A stretch of 64,000 nt of DNA from Spirometra erinaceieuropaei (taxonomy: Eukaryota > Platyhelminthes > Cestoda > Diphyllobothriidea > Diphyllobothriidae). The translations under genes and the position numbers were made by a program. Under the pieces are notes generated by a model. It was not told the origin of the DNA and ran no database searches. It was given only the letters and a program-made list of their open reading frames with translations. Of this stretch, positions 1 through 12,812 are shown piece by piece (position 1 is the stretch's first letter; each line of letters starts with the position of its first letter). Location: positions 407,498-471,497 of the forward strand of contig CACRXP010000142.1 of the NCBI GenBank assembly GCA_902702965.1. Direction: 5' to 3'.

Positions 1-120
1 GTTCCCCTGTTTCATGGACGTTAAAACGCCGACATTCTTGACAGATTGAGAAGGCATTTGCTGGAATTATCAAACACCGGTACAATTAAAAACGGCGCTG
101 GAGTATATGACCATACAACG

Positions 121-850
121 TGACTAATTCATGAAATGAAATGTAAACCGAATTTTTTTAAATATCAACTATTGTGTAACATGGTTTTAGGATGTTTCAC
201 TCGCGAGTTTTTTTTCAGCCGCCTGCGAAGAACACGCTCTGTAAAGAATGAATTCTTAAGTAACGTGCCTTTTCCCGTTGATTTTCGATGCTCTTATAAA
301 TTCATAAACATAGCATAGGAAACACGCGTAAAAAGTTCTATTGTGCATTTATCTGGTGACCAATTACGTCTTCTTTGATGTTTTTGCTTAAAACAGGAAA
401 TATTTCGGTTTTACAAAGTGTTTCTGGTTCCAGCACAATTCTGAATCCGACCTGGCACTACACTTGAATTAAGGGTTTTCGAATTCCATGCTGCATAGCA
501 GCCATGTATGGAAAATAATACACTTCTCTGCGCCATTCGAGAGGTGTTATGTGCGGCTCATAAAATTTCACAATGGAGGTGAACTAGGTTAGGCACTTTA
601 CAAGCGACATTGTCAGAGGGACAGCTACAATGCTTTATAAATGGGCATTTCAAGGTCTTTTAGAATCTTATTACTAGAAACTATTTAAAACTAAAAGAAA
701 CCCTTTCTTCAAGCAGAAAAATTGAAGAAGACGTGAGTTGCCACCAAATGAGTGTACTACAGGATTTTCTGCGGTTTATATAAAATATATTTACATTTAC
801 AAGACCATCGAAAATTGACAGGGAAAAGGCATACTACTTAGGTAGCAAGT
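121..850. mobile_element. Very decayed family A/B MITE
   Basis: Recognisable landmarks in the expected order: gactaattcatgaaatg, tttcccgttgattttcgatg, aggaaatatttcgg, gcggctcataaaatttcac, ctttataaatgggcat, and gacagggaaaaggcatactacttagg. Ends are blurred, so the borders are approximate. Confidence 0.45.
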
Positions 851-1907
851 GGTCCAACGAACTGCGACTACAAACGTAAAACTTCATCATTTAGAATGTC
901 ATCAAACGAAATCCACCAAGACATCTGGATGGACATCGGACCAGAAAATGCTGATTGCATGCGACTGATTTGAGTTGGAACGTTGGTTTTTGTGCTACGC
1001 CCCAAATAACGGCTCGCTCATACATATTTATGCGAATGACCTTCTCCTGTCTTTTTCGCCGGCGGAAATAGCATTTAAATTTTTCAGTATTAGGGCCATT
1101 AACTGTGAAATTCTGGCGTTTCGGAGTAATGAGTGTCGTTTTCAGTGTCCCAGAATTCGGACACAATTATGATGCTCTTAGACTCTGATATTATTTGTTT
1201 GCTTGCCTCGGCAAAATGCATGCTAGCCTATTTTTTTACCAAGGCAGCAAGTCGTAGAGTAGGCTGTAAACATTGAAAAGCGACGTTTGAGGCAGCAAAA
1301 ACCTGTTCATTAGGCGTGGCCAAGATGCATGCCTATTTATCATTTTGCATTCAAATAACCATCCTCTGAACGGTAAGGGTTAAGTATATGCGCGGGATAG
1401 GGAAAAAACCTATGGGGAATTGCCTGCAATATTTTTAAGAGTAAAGGTTGCTCGGTAGAGTTTTTGGTCGGTCCTTCGTTGACCTGTACCGTTCCGAGGA
1501 GTCGACACTGCTGAAATTTCTACATTGGCAACCTCACATGTAATTTTTTAGAAAGAAGAAAGCTCATTTTTGGGAAAAAGCTCGGCATGGAGAGCAGTCA
1601 GATAGTAAAAAAATACTCGAAATATTGTTAGATGGAATGCATATGTCTGCCAGTAAAGCAGGTGTGTCAAAACGTTGGTGAATTCGTTAAACAACAGCTG
1701 GCATTTTCTTGTCCCGCGAATATACTTAACCTTTGCCCTGTGAACCATCGCGGCAGTTCGGTACTTAGGCAATTTAATGAACATCACTTATTAAACAGTT
1801 TATTCGGCTATTGAGCATCTGACCAAGAAAAAACAGACATTATGCGTTTCTGCGCATGACGTGCTCACAGTATCATCAAGAAATCAAAAAGTTCCCTGTG
1901 ACACGTA

Positions 1908-2536
1908 CAGTAGGTGGGATACCTCATGAAATGTCAACAGAAATTCCAAAATTCGTTTTCGTTTCGAAAAGATTAATTGAGTAGGGTTGTAAAGCTGATC
2001 ATCATGCAGCATAAGTAAATAATGATTCAGTTACCTCAAGATGCCAGCTTTCGAACGAAGCTATTTCCAGCCGCAGGCAAAATTACACTCGGCACAAAAT
2101 AACTACTTACGTAGTATGAATTTTTCTAATTGATTTTCGATGCCCTTAAAGATTCAACTATATTTCATGGAAAACATGCATACAAATATTCACGCTTTTG
2201 CTCATCCGGTAGAAAATTACGTTTCCTTTCAATTGTATACTCGAAGAAGGGGTATAATCCGGTTTTCAGAAACTCTTCCGATTCCCGAATAATTTTGAAT
2301 ATGGCCTGCTGTTACAATTGCATTCAGGGTTTAAAATCTACATGCTGTATATTTTCCTGGTATGGAAAACCACACGTTTGACTGCGGTTTTAAGAGGAGA
2401 CTACATGGGATTCATAAAATGTAGCAGTGGATTTGCTCAGTGAGTAGTCATTTTTCACAGACTTCAGTTTTTGCATGCAGCCGGCAAGAAGTCCCTTCGA
2501 AAGCAGGCATCCTGAAGGTGTCCCAGATTAGGAGGA
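1908..2536 (+). mobile_element. Palindromic MITE, family A, truncated
   Basis: Starts CAGTAGGTGGGATACCTCAT after TA. The left arm and first half of the loop are present; then there is a jump to the outer right arm (agtagtcatttttcac, gcatgcagccgg) and no right terminus. Confidence 0.7.
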
Positions 2537-4096
2537 CGTATTTCCGATTTGCTTTTGCAGATTTGCACTCCTCGCGCTAATTATGGCCGCCTGTTTGAGG
2601 TGATAGTAATGACGGCTTGCTTACGCGTTTACACAGAGCATGGGAGAATGGGGCTCAGCCTGTGGGTTAGTCGTTTGCGGTTTAACTACCTAGTTGGTCG
2701 TCACTGGCCAACGCCAGTGTTATTCTCGCTGGGCCAACCAATACTATCCTTCTCCTAATCGTCTGATGTTAATGGCACGAGACATGATAGATTTGGGGAA
2801 GGCGATGTGCTGATTGGTTCAAACCCTATTTTAAACCACGTCTCAGGTGTGAGAGTTTCGGTGTTCAAAATGTATCGACTCGAAACGACTCTTCCTCGGA
2901 AACCAGGCCCTCGGTTTTGGACTGTCAGCTGAAAACCAGGGTCCGCTTTTCGTGCCGCGAACTTGGGCTTATGAGGGTGCAGTCAGAACTTTCATCTGAT
3001 TTCTCCGACGTAGTCGCAGTGACAGTGATTGCAACAGAATTCACAGTGATGAATTTCCCGCATAGAAAATGGCCTCACCGGCGGGTGCTGACAAGCAGGT
3101 AAGTCAGAAAAAAAGAGGAAAATCGACTCCGAAAAAAGCCCTTCGGTTGGCAAATCTACCGGAAATTCCATTTGATTCTGTCATACAGTGGTTATCAATA
3201 GTAGAAAAGTGACCCTTCAGCCCGAAACGTCAGACACCCACTATTCTTATCTTCGAATTCATACTTCCCCTTATCCCCCTGCCTTTGGCCCATATCTCAT
3301 AAAAGGAAAAATGATTTCCTCACGATTGCTTTGGCTAGTTCGAAGTACTGAAGAAACTAGGTACTACCGGTAACTGGACGTTGTAGCAATCAAAAATTCT
3401 GAATGGGCGAATCCTGGTATGTGCTTGGTCATTACAAAATCCTGCCATAAAATGCAAGCGCCCTCCTTAGGTGAGTTTCATTATTCCACAATATATCTTC
3501 AGGTACCAAGCGTTAACGAAAACAGACTCCAAAGAAGTGTGTGTCACACATTAGACGGAGGTTCACGATGTCAATTTTCAATCGTCTTGACCTCTTGCAG
3601 TGAATGCCCCACTTCTCCCTACTCATAAACACCCGAGTCGTGACTGTGCCCTCGCGACTGTAGTCGTTCTCGCCGCCACGACCAACTAACCACCATTCGA
3701 ACATTCTCGTCTACATCACAATAAATTGGTGGTTACAGTCTTTTTTAAATTGCCGTAAGAAAATAAGAACGAGCCGCCTTCCTCAAGCCCAACCCAGAAC
3801 ACACACACAGACGGTGCCATAAGAAATAACTACCGAAATCTGGGATGCATTTAAAGATTTTTTAAAGCTGGGGGTCCATGTAGATAGAGAAAAGGAGGAA
3901 AATGTAATCTGCTGGCGGAAACCTACTCCCTGCCAATTTTTCACGGACTTGCGTCGGTAACGTCATCACGGGGCCCTGGACTTCGACCTGTCTGTAGTAG
4001 GACAAGATGCGTTTCAAGGAATTTTACAAAGGTGAGTTGACGATGCAAGTGGAGATTAGTTCCAGGTGGTTAATCACGAGAAGTTTACTGGGCTTC

Positions 4097-4390
4097 CTAG
4101 ACATGAAATTCAGGAGGGAGGAAGAGAGGGAGGAGCAGCTCCCCTTCCGCGATGTGCTCGTTAGGCAACATTTCAATAGTTAAAAAACGGACGTAACGGT
4201 CTACAGGGAAGGCAACAGACCACGCAGCGACCGTCGAGTGGCTTGTAAAATAACTGTTTTAAAGTGGATCCGCACAAACTCCAGCAAAACCCAAGACAAA
4301 GCACATAAGGTCCAATATCTCCGCAATCGATTTATGCGAAACGGCTACCCGATGCCTACCAGTTCACCTCCCGAGGACTCAAACAGAGAC
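4097..4390 (+). pseudogene. Decayed Penelope-like RT fragment
   Basis: Reading from 4097 gives LDMKFRREEE, QLPFRDVLVRQ, an in-frame TAA, then TDVTVYREGNRPRSDRRV and a segment with IRTNSSKTQDKAHKVQYLRN and FMRNGYPM. This follows the order of the RT region just before the thumb in Penelope-like elements (LPFLDVLV ... VYRKA ... R..TH....K...L...F..NGYP). It corresponds to the part just upstream of, and overlapping, the start of the element at 9.1-10.1 kb. It has a stop codon, lacks the expected NSNHP motif in clean form, and is truncated on both sides. It ends about 20 bases before a family-A MITE. Confidence 0.6.
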
Positions 4391-4410
4391 GCCAGCGAGC
4401 GTATGGCATA

Positions 4411-5392
4411 CAGTAGGTTGACTAACTCATGAAATGTCAACCGAAATTCCGAAATGCGTTTTCTTTTCGAAAGATGGGGGTTGTAAAACTAATCACCCTG
4501 CCGCATAATTGTATAATAATACAGTCAATTCAAAATGTCAACTTTCGAATGAGCTTCGTTCCGGCTACATTCGAAAACTATACCCTGAAAAATGACTACT
4601 TACGCAGCATGCACTTTTCTTATTGATTTTCGATGTCCTTAAAAATGTACTTATATTTCATGGAACACATGCATAAAAATATCCATTCTTCTACTCATTT
4701 GGTAGAAAATTACGTCTTCTTCCAAAACTACACTGGAAGGAAGGGTATAATTCGGTTTTCAAAAACTTTCCCGATTCCCAAATAATTTTGAACCCGACCT
4801 GCCGTTACAGTTGCCTTCACGGTTTCAAAACTACAAGCCACATATTTTCGGTGTGCGGAAAACCATAAATTTCTCTACGGTATTAAGAGGGAACTACATG
4901 GGTTTCATGAAATTTAGCAGTGAATTTGAGCCATATTGTTAACTTTACATGCCACATTGGTAAATGCAGAGAAATGACGTTTTATAGACTGCCATTTAAT
5001 GACATTAAAAATATCAAAATTAGAAACTTTTTTAAAACCGAATTATACCCTTCCTTCGAGTTTAAAATCGGAAGTAGACCTAATTTCTGTCAAGTGAGTA
5101 AAAGAATGAGTATTTTTATACACGTATTCTATGAAATATTATTGAATGTTTAAGGGCTTCGAAAATCAATGAGAAAAGGGCATGGTATTTAGGTTGTCAT
5201 TTTTTGCAGAGTATAGTTTTTGCATGCGAGCGAAGAGAAGTTTGCTCGAAAGCCGGCATCCGGAGGTGACTGAATTACTAAAGAATTATGTTGCATGTTG
5301 CTTAATTTTAAAGCACCACTTAATTAATATTTTCGAAACGAGATAGTATTTCGTATTTTCAGTTGACATGTCGTGAGTTAGCCCACCTACTG
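4411..5392 (+). mobile_element. Palindromic MITE, family A, full length
   Basis: About 982 bases, beginning CAGTAGGTTGACTAACTCAT and ending with its inverse (ATGTCGTGAGTTAGCCCACC TACTG). The two arms, each about 370 bases, are near-inverse copies; a central loop of about 250 bases, which is not palindromic, sets the orientation. No coding capacity. The left flank is TA; the right flank is CG, so the target duplication has decayed. Termini of the CAGT type with TA duplications in other copies suggest mobilisation by a Tc1/mariner-type transposase supplied in trans. Confidence 0.8.
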
Positions 5393-8300
5393 CGCTCTGT
5401 CACAAAAAGAATGTGGTTCACAGGCGACGGAACTTATTACTACGAGACTAAGTGCTGGAGTTGTCCATCGGCCCAGAGCTAACACGCGTCGCATGACCGC
5501 GGAAATCAAGGATCGATTAAACCAGGTCAGTTTTACGTTAAGGAAAGTGGCCTTAAGGGCTACGCATCTCATGAGTTACCAAGCAATTAATTTATGCTCG
5601 AAATAAGAACATCCGCTTTTGAGACTGAGATCTGCGGCACATCATGACATCGGTCGCATCCCGTGAAGACCGCGGCCATCTGTACTTGCAGATTTCTAAT
5701 CTCCTCAGAAAGTAGTCACTACTAGACTCAGACTGAATTCTGATAAGAGTAGCTAGCCCGAAGTACATCAGCCACAATTGAATAACCGCTCTATTTCCGT
5801 AAACTGTCAGCAGACAGCCATCAGTAAATAAATGGGCTGTAGTATATATCATACTTGAGAGCCACATATATACTACTGGCTGCCTGTCGACAGTTTATGA
5901 ATATTGCGCGGTTACTCTGCTGTGGGTGATGGACTTCGGTCCAAGCTTTTATCTCAAATTTCAGTCGGAGTCTACAAGTCTCAAATAGACTGAATTACTC
6001 AAAATTAGCAAGTACTTTCTGGGGAAATTGAAAAGCTGTCATTTCAAAACTAGAGAATTTACCAGAAAGCACACGAAGAACGCGGGAGAACCCCAGTGGT
6101 GAGCTGCACCTCTTGCGGCTGTGCCATGCAGCTACAGAATATTGACGAAACACGTGTCGGGCTTTTAGCTAGCACTTGTGTTGTCAAGTATGGTATATCG
6201 TCCTAGGTTTGTGAGCGCCCGCTATGTCCTCACAGTCCGGTGTGCGCAGTCAGTTCGCCGGTACTTAGTCCTCTGGCGGTAGATGCGTTTGTCCTCCCCC
6301 CACTGGGTATACAGGTCGTGTGCATCGGTGTTCAGTTATCCACGTCCTTTCTGGTTAAGTGTTTATTGTGGACCAGGAAATTAGTGGAACTTCAAGGTGT
6401 GGATTCGGCCGCGTCATCCACCTGTGCCCTCCCCGCCTCCGGCATTTTCGACTCTTTCTTGACCCCGGGTCCAAGTGGAAGAGGGGAAGAGAGTAAGGTA
6501 GATGTTGCGCGAGTCTACTCTTACTATAAACTAATCTACGCCCGTGTCATCGTGCATGTTTCACCTTCATGTGAAGCACACGGTGGACATCGTCAGATGT
6601 GACGGTCGGACTATCATGGCACAATAGGTCATCTGCTTCTAATGATACTTACAGCCACAGATTCAAAAGGGCAAGGCTTCACATTGTTTAATACAAGGAT
6701 AGAATAAAGTTCTCAAGGCGAAACGTTCCCAAGTGTTTAGAAAGTAACCTGGTTCAAAAGACCGGTAGAGGTAACTATACCTTCGTAAAAGGCTTCCATC
6801 AACCACCAGAATCAGAACCAGGGTCGCTAAAATTTTGGACTGATGCTCCTTCATCTGCACTACCGTGGGTTGGGAAGCGATGTTATATCCGCATTGCTAT
6901 GAGCCTATTGGTTAAAAATCCGAGAAGGATTGTGTGCCATAATAGCAGAGGTAGATCTCGTTGGCCGAAAAAATCAGTTTCTAGTCATGACGCGGTATGC
7001 GTCGGGGTACTTGCAAACAAAAATTTATGTTCTCCGGGGCAATGAACTCTGCTGTCCACCCGATGCGAGTATTCTCTCATTCAACTGATAAAAAATGCAC
7101 TCACTGAAAACCACCCACGTTGAACCCTACCTACCAGGACATAATACTATGCACTTATGCAGAATTTGCAAAATGACCTCTTACGTATCTCTCCCTGGAT
7201 CATTTAGACCAAGCTCGATAAACAAGCACTTAGAGTGGAAAAACCAAATAGCTGACTTTTCGTTCACCGGAAAATTAGTAATTGACGTTTTGGCATTATC
7301 GCGGTTGAACGTAGCAAGCTCTTTGAATTTAAGGGCGTTTACTTCTCATATTGACTCTGGGGATGATTAAACCGAAGTAAAACGTCTCGTGAAATTTTAC
7401 AGTCCTAATAAACAGTCAAGAGTCAGAAAGTAGAAACAATAATTTGCAAAACTGTCGCAGCCCAGCCTCATTATAATGAGGAAGACTCAGTCATTTGCTC
7501 GATAAGCTTTCATAAAAGAATGAATTTTCGAATTATGCGCTATCGTCAGTTAGCCAGGTCACACTTGCGCACGCTATGGATGTTCCCTGAACAAACATAG
7601 GTAAGATGCATGATTCGATTGATCGGTTAGTGTTCACCTACAAGTAAAGAATTCCTGTCGTAGGCCAATGACGGTTGCAACTAAAGGCGATACCTAAGAA
7701 ATTACTTCGAAATCCTCTCATGCCTTTGTCTATTATAGTTTGAGAGAGCGTATGCAAATTTCTCGAGGCATAATACGTGGAATGAGCTGTAACTCATACC
7801 CGACTTATTAACATTAAACTGTCTATTTGTAAGTTCTGTTGATCTAGAACGAACGCTGGCACATCAAAATGGATTTAGTTTCAACTGATAGAAGATGAAA
7901 AAAAAGACAGATATTCACAAGGTGAATGCATATTTTATTTGGAAAAAAAATGTTGCAATGAGAAGTGAAAATCGGGGCAAACTTGAAAGGACAGACCTTC
8001 CAGCGGGACTTTGTCCTATCCTCATAAACACCGAAAAGGAATAATAAAAACTGTCTTGTTGTTAACAAAAAAGTGGGGAAAAATGCTCGCCGCGGATGCG
8101 GAAAAACACAGCCACCGAGGTTTCTTTATGAGGTAACGCGCAGGCGGATGTAGCAAGAGAAAGGACACCTGTTTCGCCGAAAAACCATTCAAGTGGAAAA
8201 AATGGCCGAAAGTGAACACACTTCCTCACCGAAGCTTCCTCGAAAGAGGCAGGCACAGGGGATGACGAAAGGCTAAGAAGCGTGGAGGAAGGCTGAAATG

Positions 8301-8668
8301 CCCTGGATCTTACTCTGCGGGCCCTAAAATGCAGAAAACATGTACGAATTTAGACGATATATATATACGACACCGAGGGTATTGATTAGAAAACATAATT
8401 TGATCCTTGTGACCCCGACAACTTGAAACCACCGACGCCGGTGGAAATCAGTGGGCGTTCGAGGCGAATCGAACCTGCTGCATAATACCTAAAACATCAC
8501 CAAGTGGTAAAACGCAATTCATTTGCCATGTTCTTTTGCGGAGAACTAGCTGAGTTTAAAGATGGGTTTCGGAGAAAATAACCAAAAAGCAAACGATCTG
8601 AAAAATTTTCGACATTAACCCGCGGGAAGACTTCATCGTCGTTAAACTTTAAAGAAATGAAAACTCAC
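5393..8668. other. No gene recognised
   Basis: Apart from the R3 copy at 6240-6600, I see only short chance frames and AT-rich sequence. The host gene's intron should cross this region if the gene continues left. Confidence 0.5.
6240..6600 (+). repeat. Dispersed repeat R3
   Basis: GC-rich segment sharing (gagtctactcttactataa, ctaatctacg, tgaccccgggtccaagtgg) with 14395-14620, and in inverse with 20018-20235 and 55745-56060. The 120-codon frame over it is a repeat artefact. Class unknown; perhaps a SINE or decayed retroelement 5' region. Confidence 0.55.
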
Positions 8669-8932
8669 GTGGAGACGCATCTCCAACGGCATTGAAGACT
8701 TCCAGATCTGCATGCGAGAGCTTCGACTGTGGGTCGCGGACCAAAATAGAGTGGCGCAGGACGGCGGAGTGTTCGGGTCCCAGTGCGGAGAGGGAAAGAG
8801 GAATGTCTTGTTCCTCGTCCAGGCCAAGCTGAGCCCCATTTTGTGGAACGCCGCCAGCTTTCTCCTCTTTAGCAGTTGATTCCGTTCTCGCCTCCTCCTC
8901 CCCATTCGTCTCCTCTCCCGCTGCGCCTGAAT
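8669..8932 (-). CDS. Candidate MAP7-family gene, acidic exon (most 3' exon in the window)
   Basis: The donor CCAC^gtgagt is strong. The upper border is chosen at gcag^ATTCAGG because that acceptor accepts the phase-1 ending of the 16341 exon; other in-frame acceptors (catcag, gtaaag) would need a phase-0 partner. The product is acidic and helical (EETNGEEEARTESTAKEEKA) followed by LGPEHSAVLRHSILVRDPQ and SHADLEVFNAVGD. There is no stop codon before the donor, so the gene continues left of this point; I could not place another exon in 1-8.6 kb. A Penelope-like element lies just upstream in the same intron. Confidence 0.55.
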
Positions 8933-9058
8933 CTGCCATCTGATGGGGCGGCTTTACAGGTGTCACCAGATCCGTAGTCAACGCAGGAAGACTAAGAGAG
9001 AGATATGAAAAGTGCCGTTAAATGAAATGCAATCAACAACAGAATCGGAATTGAAGAT

Positions 9059-10114
9059 GGAGACACAATCACTGGGACAAGAGCTTTATTAGCCTGACTT
9101 TTCGGATTCCTGCTCGAACCCATCATCACAGACAAAAGCAGATACGGGTGGTTCATGCACAAGGATGCATAAAGGATGCAGTCGCCATGCCCTCGCATAC
9201 CTATGAATGTTCACGGCTCCTTCCCCCTTCATCCAGGATAGTCGCACTTGGTGTGCTAATTGTTTGATGGCCGACATTCGTGTCCTTAATTGCTGAAATT
9301 TCATCACGTGCGTTGGATGTTGGTGCGATGACTGCTCGACCATCTGACGTACCGACCCTGGTGTTGGGAAAGTGTTGACCTGTGTGTTCGCCGCGTGGCT
9401 AATTACTCCGCCTAGGCGAAGTCTCATCACCGAGTATGGAAAGGGAAGGTCATTGCACTTGTTAATGAACTGGGGGCCAGTAAACCACGATTCAAATAGC
9501 TCCCGGCCCACGCGTCTGTCACCTCTAGCGAGAATTTCGACCTCGACGAATTTGAATGCGTGGCCGGATTTCGTCGAATGAGCCGCGGATTGAGAGCCGA
9601 CGTCATTTCTCCACACCGCTGCAGCGTGTTCGACCATTCGCGTTCGGAGCGGTCCTCCGGTTTTTCCGACGAAGTTGCTTTGTCCGCAACTGCATCGGAT
9701 CCGTAAAACGACTCTAGACGTTTCTAGCCGTGGCAGCGGGTCTTTCGGTTTCATTTCCTGACGCCTGATGGTTGCCTCCGGTCTGTGTGCCACTCCAACC
9801 CCAAGTGGTGCGAGAAGGCGGCCGACATCTTCCGAAACGTTCTTGACATACGGAAGCGCTCGCCAAAATTTGGTGTCCATGCGGTTAGGCCTTTCGTCCC
9901 TTTTGCGTATGCACCGGTTGACGAAGTTGCGCGGGTAGCCATTGGCTTTGAAGACCCGTCGAAGGTATATTAGTTTGGCAATCTTGTCTTCCGGCTCACT
10001 GCAGTGCGTTTCGACACGTCGATAGAGCGTCCTTACACAACTGCGTTTGTGGCTGATTGGGTGGTTACTGTTGAAGTTCAGTACTTGCATCGTATTTGTC
10101 GCTTTCTTGAACAC
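9059..10114 (-). mobile_element. Penelope-like element, C-terminal RT/GIY-YIG ORF, 5' truncated
   Basis: A 341-codon frame on the minus strand carries the C-terminal part of a Penelope-like retroelement polyprotein. In order: the thumb-side segment (LNFNSNHPISHKRSCVRTLY, then YLRRVFKANGYPRNFVNRC), a linker (LLAPLGVGVAHRPEATIRRQ), and a GIY-YIG-type endonuclease region (RIRCSCGQSNFVGKTGG, RTRMVEHAAAV, AAHSTKSGHAFKF, ELFESWFTG). The GIY half is Arg-Ile-Arg and the YIG half is Phe-Val-Gly, so the nuclease is probably decayed or divergent. A TAA stop lies a few codons above the first in-frame Met, and the RT palm motifs are missing. The 3' part (TAATAAAGCTC... then CCCAGTGATTG on the minus strand) matches the tails at 61.5 and 22.9 kb. 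It lies in an intron of the host gene, in the same orientation. Confidence 0.85.
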
Positions 10115-10249
10115 TGGTCTTTAGTCCACCACAATCTTTCCGGCATACGAGAATTGCAATTTCCGTTAACTCTTGGACGAGCGTACCCATCATCAGTTTT
10201 TACCCAGCTTTAAGTCGAATGGCATCCCGAGATGGCTGTGTAAGAGTCA

Positions 10250-11465
10250 GTTCAACAAACAGACAATACTACACTAATTAACAGTTTTGTTATGAACGGC
10301 ACTTTACTTCATCAAGCCACAGGGTGTCTTCGAAGACATATTTGTGAAGGAAGCAAATTCTTTGGATGTTTGTGATCCAGGATTCCGATTTTTAGGATCG
10401 GCCTATCCTACAAAATTATCACTAACGTTAACATCAGCTTAAATGCTACCCCCTATTTACCGAATGACGAGGAACCATCGGGCTCATACTGTTTAAGTCA
10501 AAATTGGGTTATCCAGAGGAAATAGGTGAAGACGCTATCTTATTGAGTCGGAAACGGTTCAGAATCGTCGACGATATCTGAACGAGCACACATCTGACTC
10601 TCCCTAGGCGTAAACGAAAGCTTCTTCTTGCAAATACTACGAGGCTTTTCCTTCGGCCTACACATTGTTTAATTGCCGTTGGAGGAAAACGAGAATAGGA
10701 ACATGATGAGATATTTTTGACAAATTCAGCGCATCAGTCCCGATTGGTTGACCCAAACGTGTCATCGCACTAACAAAACACTATTACAATTGAGTACCGT
10801 GGTAACTAGAATCCCCTGCTGAAAAACCCATCAGGTAAGGAAAGGTAATCGCGTCTTCTATCTTTATACCAGGAGGTCATTCTTTTTTTTACTAAAATTT
10901 TATCTAAAATAAGAGCAACAGACCTCGTTACACAAATCCACAACGAGAAAAACACCCGGCCGATTCTTTGTGTAGCTTTCATTTTGAGAATTGGTAGCAG
11001 GCTTGATTGTTATTGACTTCCTTCCACGGACGCCGATAATAATCAGCTCAAAATAACCCCCAAGCGGCCAGTCCCTCAAACTAGGCTATGGTGAACTTTA
11101 ATCAGCAGAGTACCTTTCCGGTTTGAAATGACAATATGCAAATATTTGCGCATAAGAGCGTTGATTTGGTCAGCGTCATAAAAATGGACAGAGAAGATGT
11201 CGCAGTGTTTCCTCTTCCGGGGGGTCCAAGTCGGCACGATCAAAAGTCTCCTACTCCTGCCAGCCACAGAAGCGAATTTTACTGCCGTATTGCAGTGAGG
11301 TCTACCACGGAAAAAAATACACCCGATGAAGCGATAAACGCGCATTCGCCCTTACTGGAGTTTAGTCCCGTTGTAGAGCATAGACGTTTTTTGACGAATG
11401 CGCCGGCGACACGGTCTGAGGGTAAATTCTAGCAAATGAACGAAGCAAGCCCAAACGTAGGCCTA
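10250..11465. other. No gene recognised (intron)
   Basis: AT-rich intronic sequence between the Penelope-like element and a family-B MITE. No repeat family or exon-like block could be identified. Confidence 0.5.
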
Positions 11466-12459
11466 CAGTGAGTGACCCATATCATGAAATGTTGGCTGAA
11501 ATTCTGAAATGCGTTTTCGATTGGGAAGGATTACTTAGGCGCGGTGGCAGAACCGATTATCTGGCGGCATAATCCTATGCTATTTCGGACTTGGCAGGGT
11601 GTCAGCTTTTGAATACACTGCTTTTCAAGCTCCTGTAGAAAGCGTACTCTGTAAAAAAACGTTTTTTAAGTAGCATGCATTTTCACGTTGATTTTTGGTA
11701 GTCTTGCAAATTTAAATATATTTAACAGAAATCACAAAGAAAAATATGCTTTATTTTAGTCATTGGATAGAGAATGACGTCTTCTATGCATTCTATACTC
11801 GAAAAAGGAGTATAATTAGGTTTTTAAAAAGTTTTCTGATTCCTGAATAATTTGGAGCCTGATCAGTCGTTGCATTAGCGCTCAGTAATTTCAATCTACA
11901 AGAGGTATGCGCTCCGCGTAGAGAAAATCACCTATTCTTCTATGTCTTTATAAAGATACCATGTAGAGTCCATGAAATTTCGCAATGGATGTGGGCTAAG
12001 TTATACATTTCATGAGGAGCAGTGGTAAACGGACAGGTACGATGCTGTATGAATGGACATTGCACGGTCTTAAAAAATCTCATAATTAGAAACTTTTTAA
12101 AAGCCTAATTATACTCCTTATTCGAGTATAAAATATAAAGAGAACGTGATTCTCTATCCAAAGACTGAAGGAAAGTACCTTTGTGTTTGTGATTTCTATA
12201 AAATATATTTGAATCTACAAGACCATCGAATATCAGTGGGAAACATGAATGCCACTTAAGTAGTCATTGTTTACAGAGTGCGCTTTCTACAGGAGATTGA
12301 AAAGCAGTGCATTCAAAAGTTGACATTCTGCCGAGTCTGAAATACTATAGAATTATGCCCCAAAATAATCAGTTTTTCAACCACGCCTAAGTAATCCTTC
12401 CTAATCGAAAACGCATATCAGAATTTCAGCCAACATTTCATGAGATCGGTCACTCAATG
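11466..12459 (+). mobile_element. Palindromic MITE, family B, full length
   Basis: 994 bases with ends CAGTGAGTGACCCATATCAT and ATGAGATCGGTCACTCAATG, flanked by TA. The architecture matches family A (long inverted arms, central loop), and the inner arm motifs are clearly related (atgcgttttcg, ctacttaagtagc). The terminal about 20 bases differ, so it is a sister family. Confidence 0.8.
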
Positions 12460-12812
12460 TATGTGAATATGAATGAGATTCTGGTAAACTGATGACACAA
12501 GAGCATCTTCGTGAAGGAAATCGTCATTCAGACCTTTCGCAGCCTCCATAAACTGAAACCAGACATGAAGGATGAGAGGACGGACCAGAATCACGATGCT
12601 ATCACACGGAGTCTTGCCAAAGACTGAGGTCGACATCAGGATGACTGGAGCACTCCTTTTAGAAAGAGTTTATCCAGAGACCCACTGTAGTTTACGTCTC
12701 AGATGGCAGCTGAAAGCACGGATTTCCACATTTTGTAAAGAGGTAATGAGAGGTAGAAATCGTGGTGATAAGGAGATAACTCACGTAGGAGCTGAGAAAG
12801 TGTGGCTACATG

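Noticed and set aside
6240..6602. 120-codon open frame on the plus strand
   Set aside because: It lies in dispersed repeat R3, and other copies do not keep the frame.
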